Shown: positions 52,634-63,999 of the stretch, one piece after another
How the letters are laid out: each line of letters opens with the position of its first letter
Position numbering within the stretch: the stretch's first letter is position 1
DNA from: Macrostomum hystrix
Lineage: Eukaryota; Platyhelminthes; Macrostomidae
Direction of reading: 5' to 3'
Assembly (NCBI GenBank): GCA_950097015.1
Contig: CATNEN010000007.1
Span: 8,619,001 to 8,683,000, forward strand
Length of the DNA: 64,000 bases
Notes under the pieces: generated by a model
What the model saw: the letters and a program-made list of their open reading frames with translations, nothing else
Told to the model about the DNA's origin: nothing
Database searches by the model: none
Made by a program: the position numbers and the translations under genes

Positions 52634-53247
52634 TGTTGTGAATGACCTATGTGCACATTTGCTCATAGTGTACTTATGTAATCAATGTACATGTGAGGTT
52701 CAATAATATATTTACACGGCTCTCGCTACGCGAGAGAGCACCCTCACCCTTGGTTAACTGGACTTGGTCTCGCCTCGCTTATTTGGCTAGCAGCCACAAC
52801 ACTGGCATCGCAAGCAGGGGTTAGAGCAACCCCCCAAACCAGCGCAGTCCAGCCAATCAACTCACGGCAGCCAGGCCCACTAAGCGACTTTCGCACTCAT
52901 ACGGCACTCACAACTGCAAGTCAGCCAGTTGAGCCAATCGGAAATGGGTAGCACTGAGAATGCCACAGCGCCAGCGCTACGCCTGAACCTCAGCGAACCT
53001 CCACCATTTCTGGACAACCCAGGAACACCTGCAGTTTCGTGGGAAATCTGGGCCGCTGAGTTTGACACCTACCTGCTAGCATCCGGAATCGACAGCCTGC
53101 AAGAAGCCAGGAAGATTGCGCTGCTCACCCACTGCCTTGGGCGCGAAGGAGTACGAATCTACCGGACCCTCTCGGCTGACCAGGAAACGGCTCCGACAAC
53201 ACTAGCAGCGGCATGCGATCTCCTGAAGCAGCACTTCCACTTTTTTT
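52634..53247 (+). mobile_element. LTR-retrotransposon 5' fragment with Gag start
   Basis: It opens tgttgtgaatgacc and continues as a promoter-like region with a small hairpin (ctctcgctacgcgagag). A leader follows, then an ORF from the ATG at 52944 (MGSTENATAPALRLNLSEPP). This resembles the N-terminal Gag of Gypsy/Ty3-type elements (WEIWAAEFDTYLLASGI, KIALLTHCLGREG). The ORF is cut at about 53240 by the second copy of the 385-bp repeat. No protease, RT or 3' LTR is present. Confidence 0.6.
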
Positions 53248-53632
53248 CACACTTTTTGCTAACTTCTATGGCGTGGGTATCGACTGCCCCTTCGAGTTCA
53301 TGCGGAATCCCAGGTATTTCCACTCTTGAACTGGTTCCACCAGTCGACCTTGCAATATCAAATTATTCGCCCTGTTTGCTGGGGAATTACACTGTAAAAG
53401 CTTTGTTTTTTTATATATTTATATCAAGTTTATTTTCTAAGCAAAAATCTGCTAGGTCTTGTTAAGACCCTTATATAGTTCTGTTAGATCTTCGCCGAAA
53501 AAGACTGTCATCACAATAGAGTAGGTTGTTGATTTCTTCATTCATTATATTGGTGTTGCTGTGGAATGACTCATTTAATTTAGCAGAGGCAAACTTGAGT
53601 TGTCAGAGATTCTACTGTGAAAACAGTATTTA
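53248..53632. repeat. 385-bp direct duplication, copy 2
   Basis: Second copy of 52249-52633, containing the same RT remnant on the minus strand. Confidence 0.92.
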
Positions 53633-53949
53633 GTCCTCAGGCTAGCAGACATGCACTTGCTTAAGAATAGGGCAAGATTGTCCGAGAAATGGAGCTGACA
53701 GACCCTGACCAGGAATCGCCTGCCAAAAAACTCCTGGGTCAAAAAATGCTGTACTTGCATGATTCCGCTGCCAGACTGACAGTTCGCGAGATCGCAGGAC
53801 GTGCTCGGCAGTCCGATGTCCATAGCTGATTGCACAATGAAAAACAATCAGAAGTAATGTTGATGATTTCTTTTGTTACTTGGTGTCACGGACATTTTGT
53901 TATAGTGCATCAGCAAGCAGTAGATATGTTGTCTGCGTCTGTTTTTATA

Positions 53950-53990
53950 GGTATGACAACAACAAAAACACCACCACCACCAACAACAGC

Positions 53991-54034
<44 letters not shown>

Positions 54035-54140
54035 AAACAAAAACAACACCACCAACAACAACAACAAAAAACACCAACACCACCACCACCAACAACAACA
54101 GCAAAAACAACAACAACAACAACAACAAAGAAACGACCTC
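53950..54140. repeat. CAA/CAC microsatellite
   Basis: Almost pure (aac)n and (acc)n triplets with interspersed aaa. All frames are open because of the triplet period. A GC-rich island of unclear origin follows at 54150-54370. Confidence 0.95.
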
Positions 54141-54149
54141 AAAGAGTCA

Positions 54150-55112
54150 CACCCACCAGCTTGGTCCGGGGCGCAAGCATTAGAGCAGAAGCCGGTCAGG
54201 AAATCTCGCCTCGCCAGCGCGGTTCCTGCAGCTTGAGCAGCAGCACTTCATGTAGGGCTCAGGGCAGCGGGCCTCCAACCGGATGACGTCCGCGCAGCAG
54301 GTCAGAACGCCTCGTCAGGCGCGCCCTTGTGTAGAGCGCGGCATTGGTCTCGCAGGCATGACATCCGTATGACTGAATATAGCCATTTTTTCCTGTGCAC
54401 TTTTTTTATCTGTCAGTCAGAATATTTCTGAACCTACGAAAACAGTAACGAGGCCTTTTGGGATATCTCTATTGCCAAGTCTTTCTCAATAATATTAGCT
54501 TCGTAATTTAGCTTTATCTAAATATTTAGTCAACTCTGCTTCCATCGTACCACGTACGATGGAGACTACTGAAAGTAGCAATACATGGCAAAAACAGCTT
54601 TGAGTATATCAAGTTTCAGTTGAGGTACATTAAACAGATATCGGGCAGATGATGGACAGGCTAAATGTATTAGCCTGTCTTCTAACCGGGTAATAAAGAA
54701 TTCGGGTGCTTGAACTTATTAATTGTACAAATTATCGGCTCCTATTGGTATTTCGTGACAGAATAATTGGAATCGGTCAGTTACCTAAAGCATGCTCGAA
54801 AAGTTGATCTCTGATGCGTTTGAGCTGAAAATATCCCAAAGTCATGGGAACAAAGCTCCCCAATTAGAGCCCTGAGACCATTTTTCGAGAACTTTGGGAC
54901 TTTGCTCATGTGATGAGCAAACACCAAAGTTCTCAGCTTCGTTGCAGACTAACAATGCATCTGTAGCCTCTCATAGCTGACAATTTAGCGCACATGATTG
55001 GAGACACATGGGAACCAATGTGAGAATGAGTGATGCTGCTTATATTTCCAGCATGAAATGCAATATCATGAGTAGCACTCTGGTAAAGAATTTGTTGGCA
55101 AAGAGGCTGATA
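54150..55112. other. Spacer before lectin-like copy 2
   Basis: Holds a GC-rich island (54150-54370) without a clear frame and a hairpin at 54887-54934 (arms of about 22 bp, loop gtg, one bulge). No gene is supported. Confidence 0.4.
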
Positions 55113-56014
55113 ATGCGGGGCTTGCTGCACCATTCATCAAGGCGAGTGTTTTTCCTGCTGCTGCTGCTGCTGCTGCTACATTTGCTAAATTTTCACGGCG
55201 CCCAAGGAGACTCGGAATTAAGCAAGCTTTGGCTCGAGGTAGATGGATACAGCTCTACTGCTGAGCAGTCTTTGAGCAGTCAGTACCTTGTGGAATGCTT
55301 GCTCATGTGCGCTGCCAGGAACTGGTGCGCCAGCGCTCGGTTCGCGGGCTCCGTGTGCCACCTGCTGCCTGATGAGCTGTTTGCACCTGCTGTTGCTGAG
55401 CCCACCCACACTGTGTACAAGAAGCTGCTATTCGCGAGTGAGTTTTGTGAAAGCAATGCATAACAGTAATTTTTCTTCTGTCAAATTCACTGGGCCGGGA
55501 TCATACTCACACAGTTCTCATGCATTAAACCACAAACCTTTTCATGCCTGATCGAATCGCCTATACTGCAATATTTATTTTCTGATTTGCCTTGTCCATA
55601 TACTTATTGAACCTAGGACGACAAAGGCTGTCACTCTCCGACTGCGCCCAGAGCACATTTTATTCTACTACAAGCTACCTGTGCGGCAAGGCTATGGACG
55701 GCAACGTAGCGCAGTCATTTTCCACCTGCTTCTGCACCGCCTCTGGCCCCGGCCAGTGGTGGGAGGCTGGCACAACGAGCGACGCCTTGATCACAGCTGT
55801 GACTCTGTACAACCGCGGCGACTGCTGCCCCGAGCGACTTAACAGCTTCCTCATTACGGTGGATGGCGTCACCTGCGTTAACTTCACCACCTCGACTGCG
55901 TTCTCTGTGAAGAGCTTCGCGTGCAACCTGCATGGCCGGAGGCTCCGAGTGACCAACCAGCTTAACACCCACCTCACTTTCTGCGAGATTACCGTGTATG
56001 GCAGTTATGTTTAA
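55113..56014 (+). CDS. Secreted lectin-like protein, PAN-like plus F5/8C-fucolectin-like domain (copy 2)
   Basis: Two exons: 55113-55437 and 55617-56014 (stop), joined by a phase-1 intron (A|GTGAGT..CCTAG|GA), 240 aa. I chose the ATG at 55113 because it lies just before the hydrophobic run of leucines ([13 protein letters not shown]); the frame is open further up to 55008. Exon 1: ECLLMCAARNWCASARFAGSVCHLL. Exon 2: AMDGNVAQS, QWWEAG, VTLYNRGDCCPERLNSFLI, VTCVNFTT, ending CEITVYGSYV. Domain order, intron phase and cysteine spacing equal copy 1. A possible polyadenylation signal attaaa is at 56141-56146. Likely an extracellular glycan-binding or defence protein; the ligand is unknown. Confidence 0.78.
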
Positions 56015-56344
56015 ATCGCACTATTGGACTCTTTCTGGATTTATGGAGAACTTTGGTATCAATCGGCAAAGCGATATAACAAACTGATCGACTCGCAAAT
56101 AATCCGGTCACAGATACTTTGTCTAAATAACTGACTTTTTATTAAACAACTAAACAACTAGACAACTACCGAAAAGTTTCAGATTTTTTTACTTTCATAA
56201 CCAGTCGCAGATTTTAACAGAAATCTTCAGAGAGCACTTCTTAGTAAAATTGCTTGGGCCAGTCATGAATTTAACATCCTTGCGTATTATACCACTAACT
56301 AACAAAACATAACAACTCTTGAAACTCTAAATTCCCACGGAATG

Positions 56345-56442
56345 CTTAATCAATCAGGACGGGAAATGGGCCAAATCATGGCAAAAAAAGTAGAAGGCTC
56401 GTTTGTCTTGATTTAGCTCGTTTCCTGTCCTGATTGATTAAG
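56345..56442 (+). ncRNA. Long imperfect hairpin, candidate small-RNA precursor
   Basis: The arms 56345-56385 and 56402-56442 pair over 41 positions around a 16-nt loop. The first 16 positions (cttaatcaatcaggac) pair perfectly. Of six later deviations, four are G·U wobbles when read on the plus strand and two are true mismatches. Size and shape fit a miRNA-type precursor, but the hairpin could also be a tiny MITE or a decayed palindrome. Confidence 0.4.
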
Positions 56443-58096
56443 TTGTCCTTTGATAATACCTCAATAATTAGGTTTTTTCTATGACTTTTTACCATAGATA
56501 TTGACTGCAGGCGCGATAGCGGGCGCGAAATGAAGTCAATACATAAAAATGAAGGCAATTTAGCCATAGACAGTTGTAGCGGCTGCCTAGTTTTATTTCG
56601 TACCAACTGCTGCGGGCTGGCTCGGTTATGGAATAATAACAAATCACGCCTCGATGCCGCCTATCCATATAGGTATAATGTGTTCTGTATAGGTATAATG
56701 TGTTCTGTTTGCAATTTTCTGCTGTCTATGGCCTTATTCTGGCAACATGTGGTGTTCTCTTAGCAAACTTTGACCATAAAAACATTTTTTGGGAGATTCG
56801 TGCATCTCATCGGCCAGAAGACGGCGTGATCGCACGGCATCTAGATTGTGAATTCGAACTTCAAATCTTAGTGCCCCAGTTTCCCCACTGTCAAGCCCAC
56901 CTGACCCGTCGCAGGCAGGCACACATGCACAATTAAGCTGTCTGCGGCATCTGCACCGTTTTAGTACTTTATGGCGAGACAGCATTGTTCATCGCATGCC
57001 GAAGACCTGGATCGGTTCCTTAACTCTAAGCTGCAGCAGCAGGATGCTCGCTGCATGGGGCTTCCAAAAGATAGAGGACTGAAATAGCTCAGCCATGCAA
57101 AACATGTTTACTTTGCGATCGCTTTTTCAGATTTTTTTGCCGTTTCACTCTCATTTTGGATTTGGAGAAACTTTTTTCTCGACACGTTTCCTCAGAGCTA
57201 AACCTCAGAAAAAATAATTTCCTAAATCGACTTTATATATTCAACTCAAGTTAGCCTTCAAATGAGAATTTCTCTTCGATTCCATTGCGAATTCATCCTC
57301 ACTTAGAGAGATTGCTAAAATGTATTTTGTCTAATAAAAATTAAGCGCTGTCACTTTAGCACAGAGACCCATACTCTACATGACTACTACCTTTGGCGTA
57401 ACATTTTGGCGTAGCTTTCAGGTATGGAGAAGTCGCTCAGAAATCTATTTATCTCTTACTTTAGTTGGTTTGCAAGACTTTCAGAAAACTTAAAGAAAAT
57501 GCCTGCCCAAAACCTAACTCCAGAAGGATTTCTCGCAAATGAAGATCAGGCCAACTCCTGTCAAATTTTGTCAAGTTCACAGAAATTCTTTTCGCTTCAA
57601 TCCACAATCCACTGACTCATCTCCTGCAGCCAGTTTAGGGAAAACCTGAGTTCGAAGGCAAGAAAGTTTTATGCATTGTCTATCTTTTAAACAAGAGAGT
57701 TTTGCATAAAATCCATGGGGTTTCAGTAGAAGTCACAACCCTGTCCCAGCTGACGATCCACGGGTCGTCAAACTTTCGCATTTCCATCGGAAAAAGATGA
57801 GTTAAGAGCCATTGTGTTGAGCAGATAAAAGAACGTAAGAAGCAGATGTAAAACAAGACGAATCCTTCTTCGTGTATATTTGTGGAGACCCGCTTGGACT
57901 AAGGGCAAGCAGCAGCTTTCTCGCTGAAACTCTACATTTTTTACATCAACTTGCGCCGTAGCAGAAAAATGAGCAGAAGATGAACGGATGAGCCTTGGTC
58001 AAATTTGGCAAGAAAATTTCATGTGTGCACTGTTCTACTTTAAAATTTACAAACGCCGCTACTTTGATCGTAGCTCCAGTGTCAGTCAAAGTCACT

Positions 58097-58672
58097 TTTT
58101 ACAGTAGAAAGACCACGGATTACCAATTACCAACTTTTTTCTGTGTCTACCAAAATATTCAATCAATCGGCATGAAAACCCGGAAAATTGGCTCAAATTT
58201 TCCGCTCCATCCGATGAAAACAACTTCGAGAATCACAAAACATCGGCATCGACGAGATATTCAACGATTCTTGTCGGGTGTCTGGTGGCAAAAAACACCA
58301 ATATAGGCATAATTATTCTGCTCACAAAAGTTCATCCTATAACCATTTCGGCTATCATTGTTGATTATATGGGTTATTATATTATGTAATATATACTTAT
58401 ATAATTATAAATTTTTTAACCAATATGGATTCGCCAAACAGATATACACAGAGCAATGTCAATTGTCCTTGTCAACTGGCTATTCAACCAGAATCGCTGA
58501 ATATCTCGACGATGGTGACGTTGGATGGCTTTGAAAGCTAGTTCATGGAGAAAGGCGGAAATTTGCTATCTGTACGGTGGAATTTTACGAAAATCGGTCA
58601 TTCTGTTCGGGAGCTATACTGTGAAGGTGGTCTTTCCCCAAGGGGAAAAAGCATTGTCTTTCTACTGATAAA
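58097..58672 (+). mobile_element. MITE-like element, full length
   Basis: About 575 bp. It begins tttttacagtagaaagacca and ends tctttctactgataaa, with internal blocks shared by all copies (atcggcatcgacgagatatt, caatatggattcgcc, cgaaaatcggtca). No ORF. This is the best complete copy for building a family consensus. Confidence 0.75.
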
Positions 58673-59019
58673 CCACTGGGCCATTGCTGACGTGCGACGG
58701 CACAAGGCAAAAGAAAAAAACTCGTTCTAGATAAGTAACTGCAAATTTGGCACCAAGAATCGGAAGTAGAGCCATATATACGTGGGAGTACATAGTACCA
58801 TAGTACCTAAGGTCGTTGTTAGACAGTCTCAGGTGTTTTAGTGAAGTCTCCCCTCACGCGCCGCCTCAGTCAACAGGCCTGATCCACCCAACAAAGCCAT
58901 TAGTTGCGGATGTGAGCTTATCTGTCTCAAAACCTCCGTAGAAAATACACGGGAAGCGCTGGCTCATGCATTTTATGCTCGCAAATGGCTCGTACGAGTA
59001 AAGGCAAATGCGTTCGTAA

Positions 59020-59180
59020 TATACCCAAACATGTGTCCTTTAGCAAGACCCTTAATTTGCATTGCTTCAGTTCACCCAGCTGCTAAATGGGTACCAGCAT
59101 CAGCTTAATAATGAGTGTGGCGGCCCCCCAGTCCATGGACTGAACAGCCGTACGCAGCCGCAGCATTGTGAGAACAAACC
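59020..59180 (+). mobile_element. SINE-like element family B, head-truncated copy
   Basis: Matches the body and 3' part of the 49290 copy (agcaagacccttaatttgc, cagctgctaaatgggtacc, ccatggactgaacagccgt) but lacks the tRNA-like head. Confidence 0.7.
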
Positions 59181-60119
59181 CTAAAGGCCACAGAATCGCC
59201 CGATTGTTAGCTGCGCGTCGACTGTTGCCAGAAGTTTCTGTCAGTGCATCAACAGGCCTCATGCAATGTATTTTTCTTATTTCACGTCGTCTAACTACTG
59301 ACTAAATTACTCGCGTTAAAAACGTGCTTTTTTCATGGAGTACCAAAAGTCCCTGGTCACAGCGAAAAGTTACATTCCTACGTGCATCCGTTTAGAAGTA
59401 AAATCACTTCAAATGGTGGCCTCTAAAGCTTTTTTTCATAGATTTTGAGTACTTTAGAAGTCATTGGACCGCTAAATGAATTCAAAGCCGACATTAGTCC
59501 TAGATGCTAGTCTTCTGAATATCTGCCGTGGCTCCCCTTGTTAATAATCTCCTTATTGCACCAATCTAACACTCGACTAAGAGCTGCCTTTTCAGGGAAG
59601 CCTAAACAGTGAGTCCGAAGGTCTTGCAGGTCAGGTGTCATGCTTACCTGGACTCAAAAGAGGAAATCACTGGTCTAGATGGCTTACCTGGATTAGGCGT
59701 ACTGGTTAGTACATGGGCCGGGCCCAGCTTGAACTGCAAGTTTCTTGCCAGGTGTGTGCCAGATTTGTTTACTGTGGCGCTCAGTTTCATTTATTTAAAT
59801 AGAAGAGACCTGTAAACTGCACTGCATTTCACACACACTTTTTATCTTACCACGCCCTCATTCCCCTTACTACTAAAAGTAGTCTCGTGTTAACTGACTT
59901 GTCTCCGACTCGGATTTTCAAGTAAGAAAGACAAAAAGAACTTCGCTCTACCGAAGGTAAACTGAAAGATATTTTCAGAGCCAATCAGCGTCTAAACGGT
60001 GCAAAAAGGCTGGACTCAGTGGCACAGCTCTACAGCTGCGTATGTTTGTCGCTGCCTGTGTACTGCCAGCCTCTTTGAAGCTTTAAACGTACAAACACCA
60101 CGTGAGTACTTCAAGTGCC

Positions 60120-60666
60120 CACAGTTCATTTTTCAGTATCTCCTAAACTATTCAACCAATCACCATGAAAATTCAGAACCCTGGCTAAACTTTTCAGCTC
60201 TAACAGATGAAACCATTTTCTAAATCACAAAACACTGGCATCGTCAAGATATTCAACGATTTTCGTCGGGGCGTACGGTGCCAAAAGCCACCAATGTAGG
60301 CATTATCTGCTCGCAAACTTTTGTCATGCAACCATGGCAACCATGTCGGCTATTCTTTTTTACTTTATCGCTAATAATACTGTTATTTATAATCGAACCA
60401 ATATTTATTAGCCATAGAGGTTGATACAGCACAATGTTAGTTGTCCTTGTCAACTGGGTCTTCGACAAGAATCGCTGGATATGTCAACGATGCTGACGTT
60501 GGACGGCTTTGAAAGTTCATCGAAAAGGGCGGGAAATTTTAATACACATGGTGCACTTTCATGGTCATTCGTTTTGGGAGCTATCGCGAAGTAGGCGGTG
60601 GGTATTTGAAATACCCCCTTGGTATTGCTCCGGGGGGGAAGATAGCATTGTCTTTCTACTGTTAAA
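60120..60666 (+). mobile_element. MITE-like element, 5' end lost
   Basis: Starts within the tatctcctaaactattcaacc block and ends with ttgtctttctactgttaaag. The internal order equals the 58097 copy. Confidence 0.7.
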
Positions 60667-61196
60667 GTACATCTTCTGAACTAGAAAAGGATGCATAAAG
60701 AATAATATGTTCCTGATATTTCAAAATCTCTCTCTCAAGCTGGGCTACATTCTTTCACAATATTTAATCCCGCATTTCTGCAATATTTGAAAATAGTCTA
60801 ATGGCAACCGGCGATTGATTGAAGCGATTAAAACAATCATCGAAAGTCAATGGCAATTACAGACAGGTAGTGAGAGACACCAGCTGCTGCTGTAGAACTT
60901 GAGCTTGTTTGCTCGTGCTTCAGAAACACTATAAGGATTTTTCACATCTCGGAAACGGAAGGGATAGCTGCATTGGCAATCCACATTGACGAGTTTACGG
61001 TGATGGTCTTCTACTTAAGCTCATGCATTTATAACGGGGTGCTTAATTGCTCAAGAAATCGCGATCAATATATCAATAAATATTGATAGACTCTCGTACT
61101 TTGCAAGATTAATAAAAATTTTGTCAATAAAATCAAATAACAATAATCTGATTTCTATGTAGATTCATATTAAGCCGAGGAAAGGCAGAATGTGCA

Positions 61197-61975
61197 TCAC
61201 AGAAAGCCGAAAGCGATCAGCTCGCAGAAGGTGAGATATCCGATAAGCCGATTGGTCACTCGGAGCCTCCGGCCGCGCCGGTTGCAGCTGAAGTTCCGCG
61301 CAGAGAAGGCAGTCGCCGTGGTGAAGTCAACGCAGGTGACGCCGTCCACAGCGATGGTGAAGCTGTTGAGCCGCTCCGGACAGCAGTCGCCTCGGTTGTA
61401 AACTGCCACCTGCGTGATGAAGGTCTCATCGGATGTGCCAGCCTCCCACCACTGACTGTCATCATATTCGGAGCAGAAACAACTCGAAAACGACCGTGAC
61501 AGGTTGCCATCAATGGCTTCGTCCCAAAGATTGCTTCTATTCAAACTTTTGGAACTCTGCGCACAGCTGGAAAGGTGCAGCTTTCGTTCACCTGAGGATT
61601 GATGTTGATAGCAAATAATGATCTTCGGATCTGTCCCCCTAATTTTCAACTACAACTATTTCCACCATGACTTTGTGGTGAGTGGCGCCTTCTCCAAACT
61701 GACCGCGTACTTGGAAGTCCAGCTTTCTGTGCACTGCCTTAGCGGGCCCAGTCGCAGAGGTTGCGACCTTGTCGGGCAGCAGCAGGTGGCACTCGGAGCC
61801 CGTGAACCGAGCGCTGGCGCACCAGCCCCTGGCGGCGGCTGCTCAGCTGCAGCTCCGCAGCGATGCTGGATCCTGCTGTCTCGAGCCAGAGTGAGCCCAC
61901 GTATTGGCTCAGGACACCCCACAGAGGCAGCGCCAGGATGACAAGCAGCTTCGGTGACATCCTGCTGAGCAGCAT
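61197..61975 (-). pseudogene. Secreted lectin-like protein, copy 3, probably broken
   Basis: Exon 1 opens at 61975 with a signal-peptide-like start (MSPKLLVILALPLWGVLSQ) and the family SLWLETAG block. Near 61850 about eleven codons present in the other copies are missing and the frame shifts; GWCASARFTGSECHLLLPD continues in a different frame. The expected phase-1 donor is also altered: the exon ends ttccaa|gtacgc (61711), which gives phase 0. Exon 2 (61591-61197) is intact: AIDGNLSRS, QWWEAG, VAVYNRGDCCPERLNSFTIAVDG, CELIAFGFL. Either exon 1 is dead, or exon 2 is used with another start. A sequencing error cannot be excluded. Confidence 0.6.
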
Positions 61976-63333
61976 TTGAGAACAGATTGTTTGCTTCAGT
62001 TGGCTTTGTCAATGCGTGAAGCAAGACCCACGTATAATTGGGTCATCTCTCATCCAAAAAATTAATCGTGGTCTTTTGCAAGGCGTGAACTCTTCCCTGA
62101 TTGGCTGGTCCCGTTGCCCAGTTGCTTGTTCTTGAGAAGAAGAAGACACCTTTCGTGCTTTCTAGTAACTTAGAAACGAAAATATCTAGAATCTGTATAT
62201 GGTTCTGGTATTATTGATGAGAAATAAAATATTAATTGGATTGGATTTAAAAAGGTTAAAATGCATTCATCGTGTGTTCTTTTATTCAAAACTGTCTGCA
62301 AGCCAAAAGATTACACCAAAGCTTTGAGCACCGCTGTTAGCTCGTATTTAAGCTTAAAAGTAACATCTCCGTGCATTTCTTGCTTGAGAAAATTATACAG
62401 TGAGTGACAATGCACTTGAGATAAAATAGCATAACAACAATTTAAATTGATTTTTCAATACTTTGCATACGCTCGTACTCTCCGCTGCATGATATGCTAC
62501 TATCGGAATAGTAGCTTACGCGTTTAACAGTAGAAATACCACGCCATTTTCCCCCCTGGGGAAAGAACGCAGGGGTATACCCACTGCCCAATTCACAATA
62601 GCTCCCACCACGAGATTTTCGGCGATTCTAGTCGAAGACCCGAGTGACAAGGACAACTGACATTTCTCTGTATAAACTTATTTCGCAAATCCATATCGGT
62701 TTAAAAGTGTATAAATTAACAATATAATCAATACAATATAGTCACAGTAGCCGACATGATTAAATGATAAAACTTTGTGGGCAGAAAATTTTTGCCTACT
62801 TTTGTGGTTCTTGCCACCGATACCCGACGAGAATCCTTGAATATCTCGACAATGCCGATGTTTTGTGATTTATCGTTCTTTCATGGAATAGCGCCGAAAC
62901 TTCTAGCCCGTGTTCTGGATTTTCAAAGCGATTGAATATCTTACGAGATACAGAAAACTGAGGGTTTTGTAATTCCCCTTTGGTCTTTCTAATTTTTATT
63001 CTATCGGGAATTATATGAACCAATGACTGCATTTGCCTTCGCGCTGTACTTCAGGGCACAGAACGAACTGTAATCAGTTGGTCAACATGTTTAGTTGGAC
63101 AAATATTGGACAGAATCAAATATCTGAGAATTACTTGGCGCTGGACTAAACAAGCGAAGTTAGAATAAGTACCGTTAACGCCTACTACAATTGCAATATG
63201 CAAATAAGCATCGTTACATTGATTTGTGAGCAAGAGAAAGTTGAGTAGTTGGTCATGTAATATTCGTGCGAAAGCAGCACATGATGGCAGAATGCATGGA
63301 AATGTAAAAATTATCTGGGAGTCGATCATTCAA
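61976..63333. other. Intergenic region between lectin copy 3 and the right-edge gene
   Basis: Contains the inverted MITE copy at 62522-62990. No other feature is supported. Confidence 0.5.
62522..62990 (-). mobile_element. MITE-like element, inverted copy
   Basis: Starts tttaacagtagaaatacca and runs in reverse through aaggacaactgacattt and caatatagtcacagta to tggtctttctaa near 62990. Confidence 0.65.
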
Positions 63334-63999
63334 TCAATCAAAGATTCTCCTCCTCAGCCCCTCCTTGAGACGGTTGAGAACTGGTTGGTGGTTCAACTTC
63401 TCAAAGAGCACCTTTCGAAGTTTGGAATCATCACAATGTCCAAGAGACATGGCCAGTTCCTGAACGTCCGCATCGTCTCGGTGAGCCACATCCAGAATCC
63501 AGTGCCGAGCAGCCGCATCATCGGGGGTCAGCTCGAGGATCAGTCCGTGCACCACGGCATCAAAGTTAATGTAGAAGGTTGCGTTTGTTTCGTAGCTTTC
63601 CACATCAAATGGCAGGTACTCGGCCATCCACTTGGGAAGAAACGGAAGGGATGGGCGTTGGTCAAGACGAAAGCAGAATTTCCAGGCTGAGTCGTGGCTT
63701 GTCAAATAAGACCGCACAAACAGATCAGTTGCTTCTGAAGCTAATCTACCAGCAATCCAGGAGATGCCTCTACTGACCTCGTGACCTCGGCAGACAGTCA
63801 GCGCTTGAATAGCTTCGTCTCGATGACCTAGTTTGAGACATGCGAGCGCTCTCAGAGCAACTCGTGCCGAACGGGCGCAGTCTGGTAGCCGGCCAATGAT
63901 TTGCGCGAGAGACTCCTGCAAGTCAGGACTGCAGGCTGGCTGAGATAGGCGAAGCAGCGATTCTCTGACCACATCGTAGATTTCATGGTACTCCAAGTC
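63334..63999 (-). CDS. Unidentified protein, 3' part, cut by the window edge
   Basis: An open frame of about 220 codons ends at TGA 63334. The first Met (63996) is only four bases from the window end, so the true start is probably outside. The product looks soluble and mostly helical, with Ala/Leu-rich repeats (RVALRALACLKLGHRDEAIQAL) that recall TPR-like helix pairs, then a mixed domain (NATFYINFDAVVHGLILEL). I do not recognise the family. GC content and codon use match the other genuine exons, so it is probably coding. Confidence 0.55.
   Translation of the reverse strand, partial: DLEYHEIYDVVRESLLRLSQPACSPDLQESLAQIIGRLPDCARSARVALRALACLKLGHRDEAIQALTVCRGHEVSRGISWIAGRLASEATDLFVRSYLTSHDSAWKFCFRLDQRPSLPFLPKWMAEYLPFDVESYETNATFYINFDAVVHGLILELTPDDAAARHWILDVAHRDDADVQELAMSLGHCDDSKLRKVLFEKLNHQPVLNRLKEGLRRRIFD

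Larger units (their letters stand above)
56015..61190. other. Gene-poor region with mobile-element remnants
   Basis: Apart from the hairpin (56345-56442), two MITE copies and one SINE fragment, I see no supported gene. Short open frames of 60-100 codons show no protein-like pattern. Confidence 0.5.
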
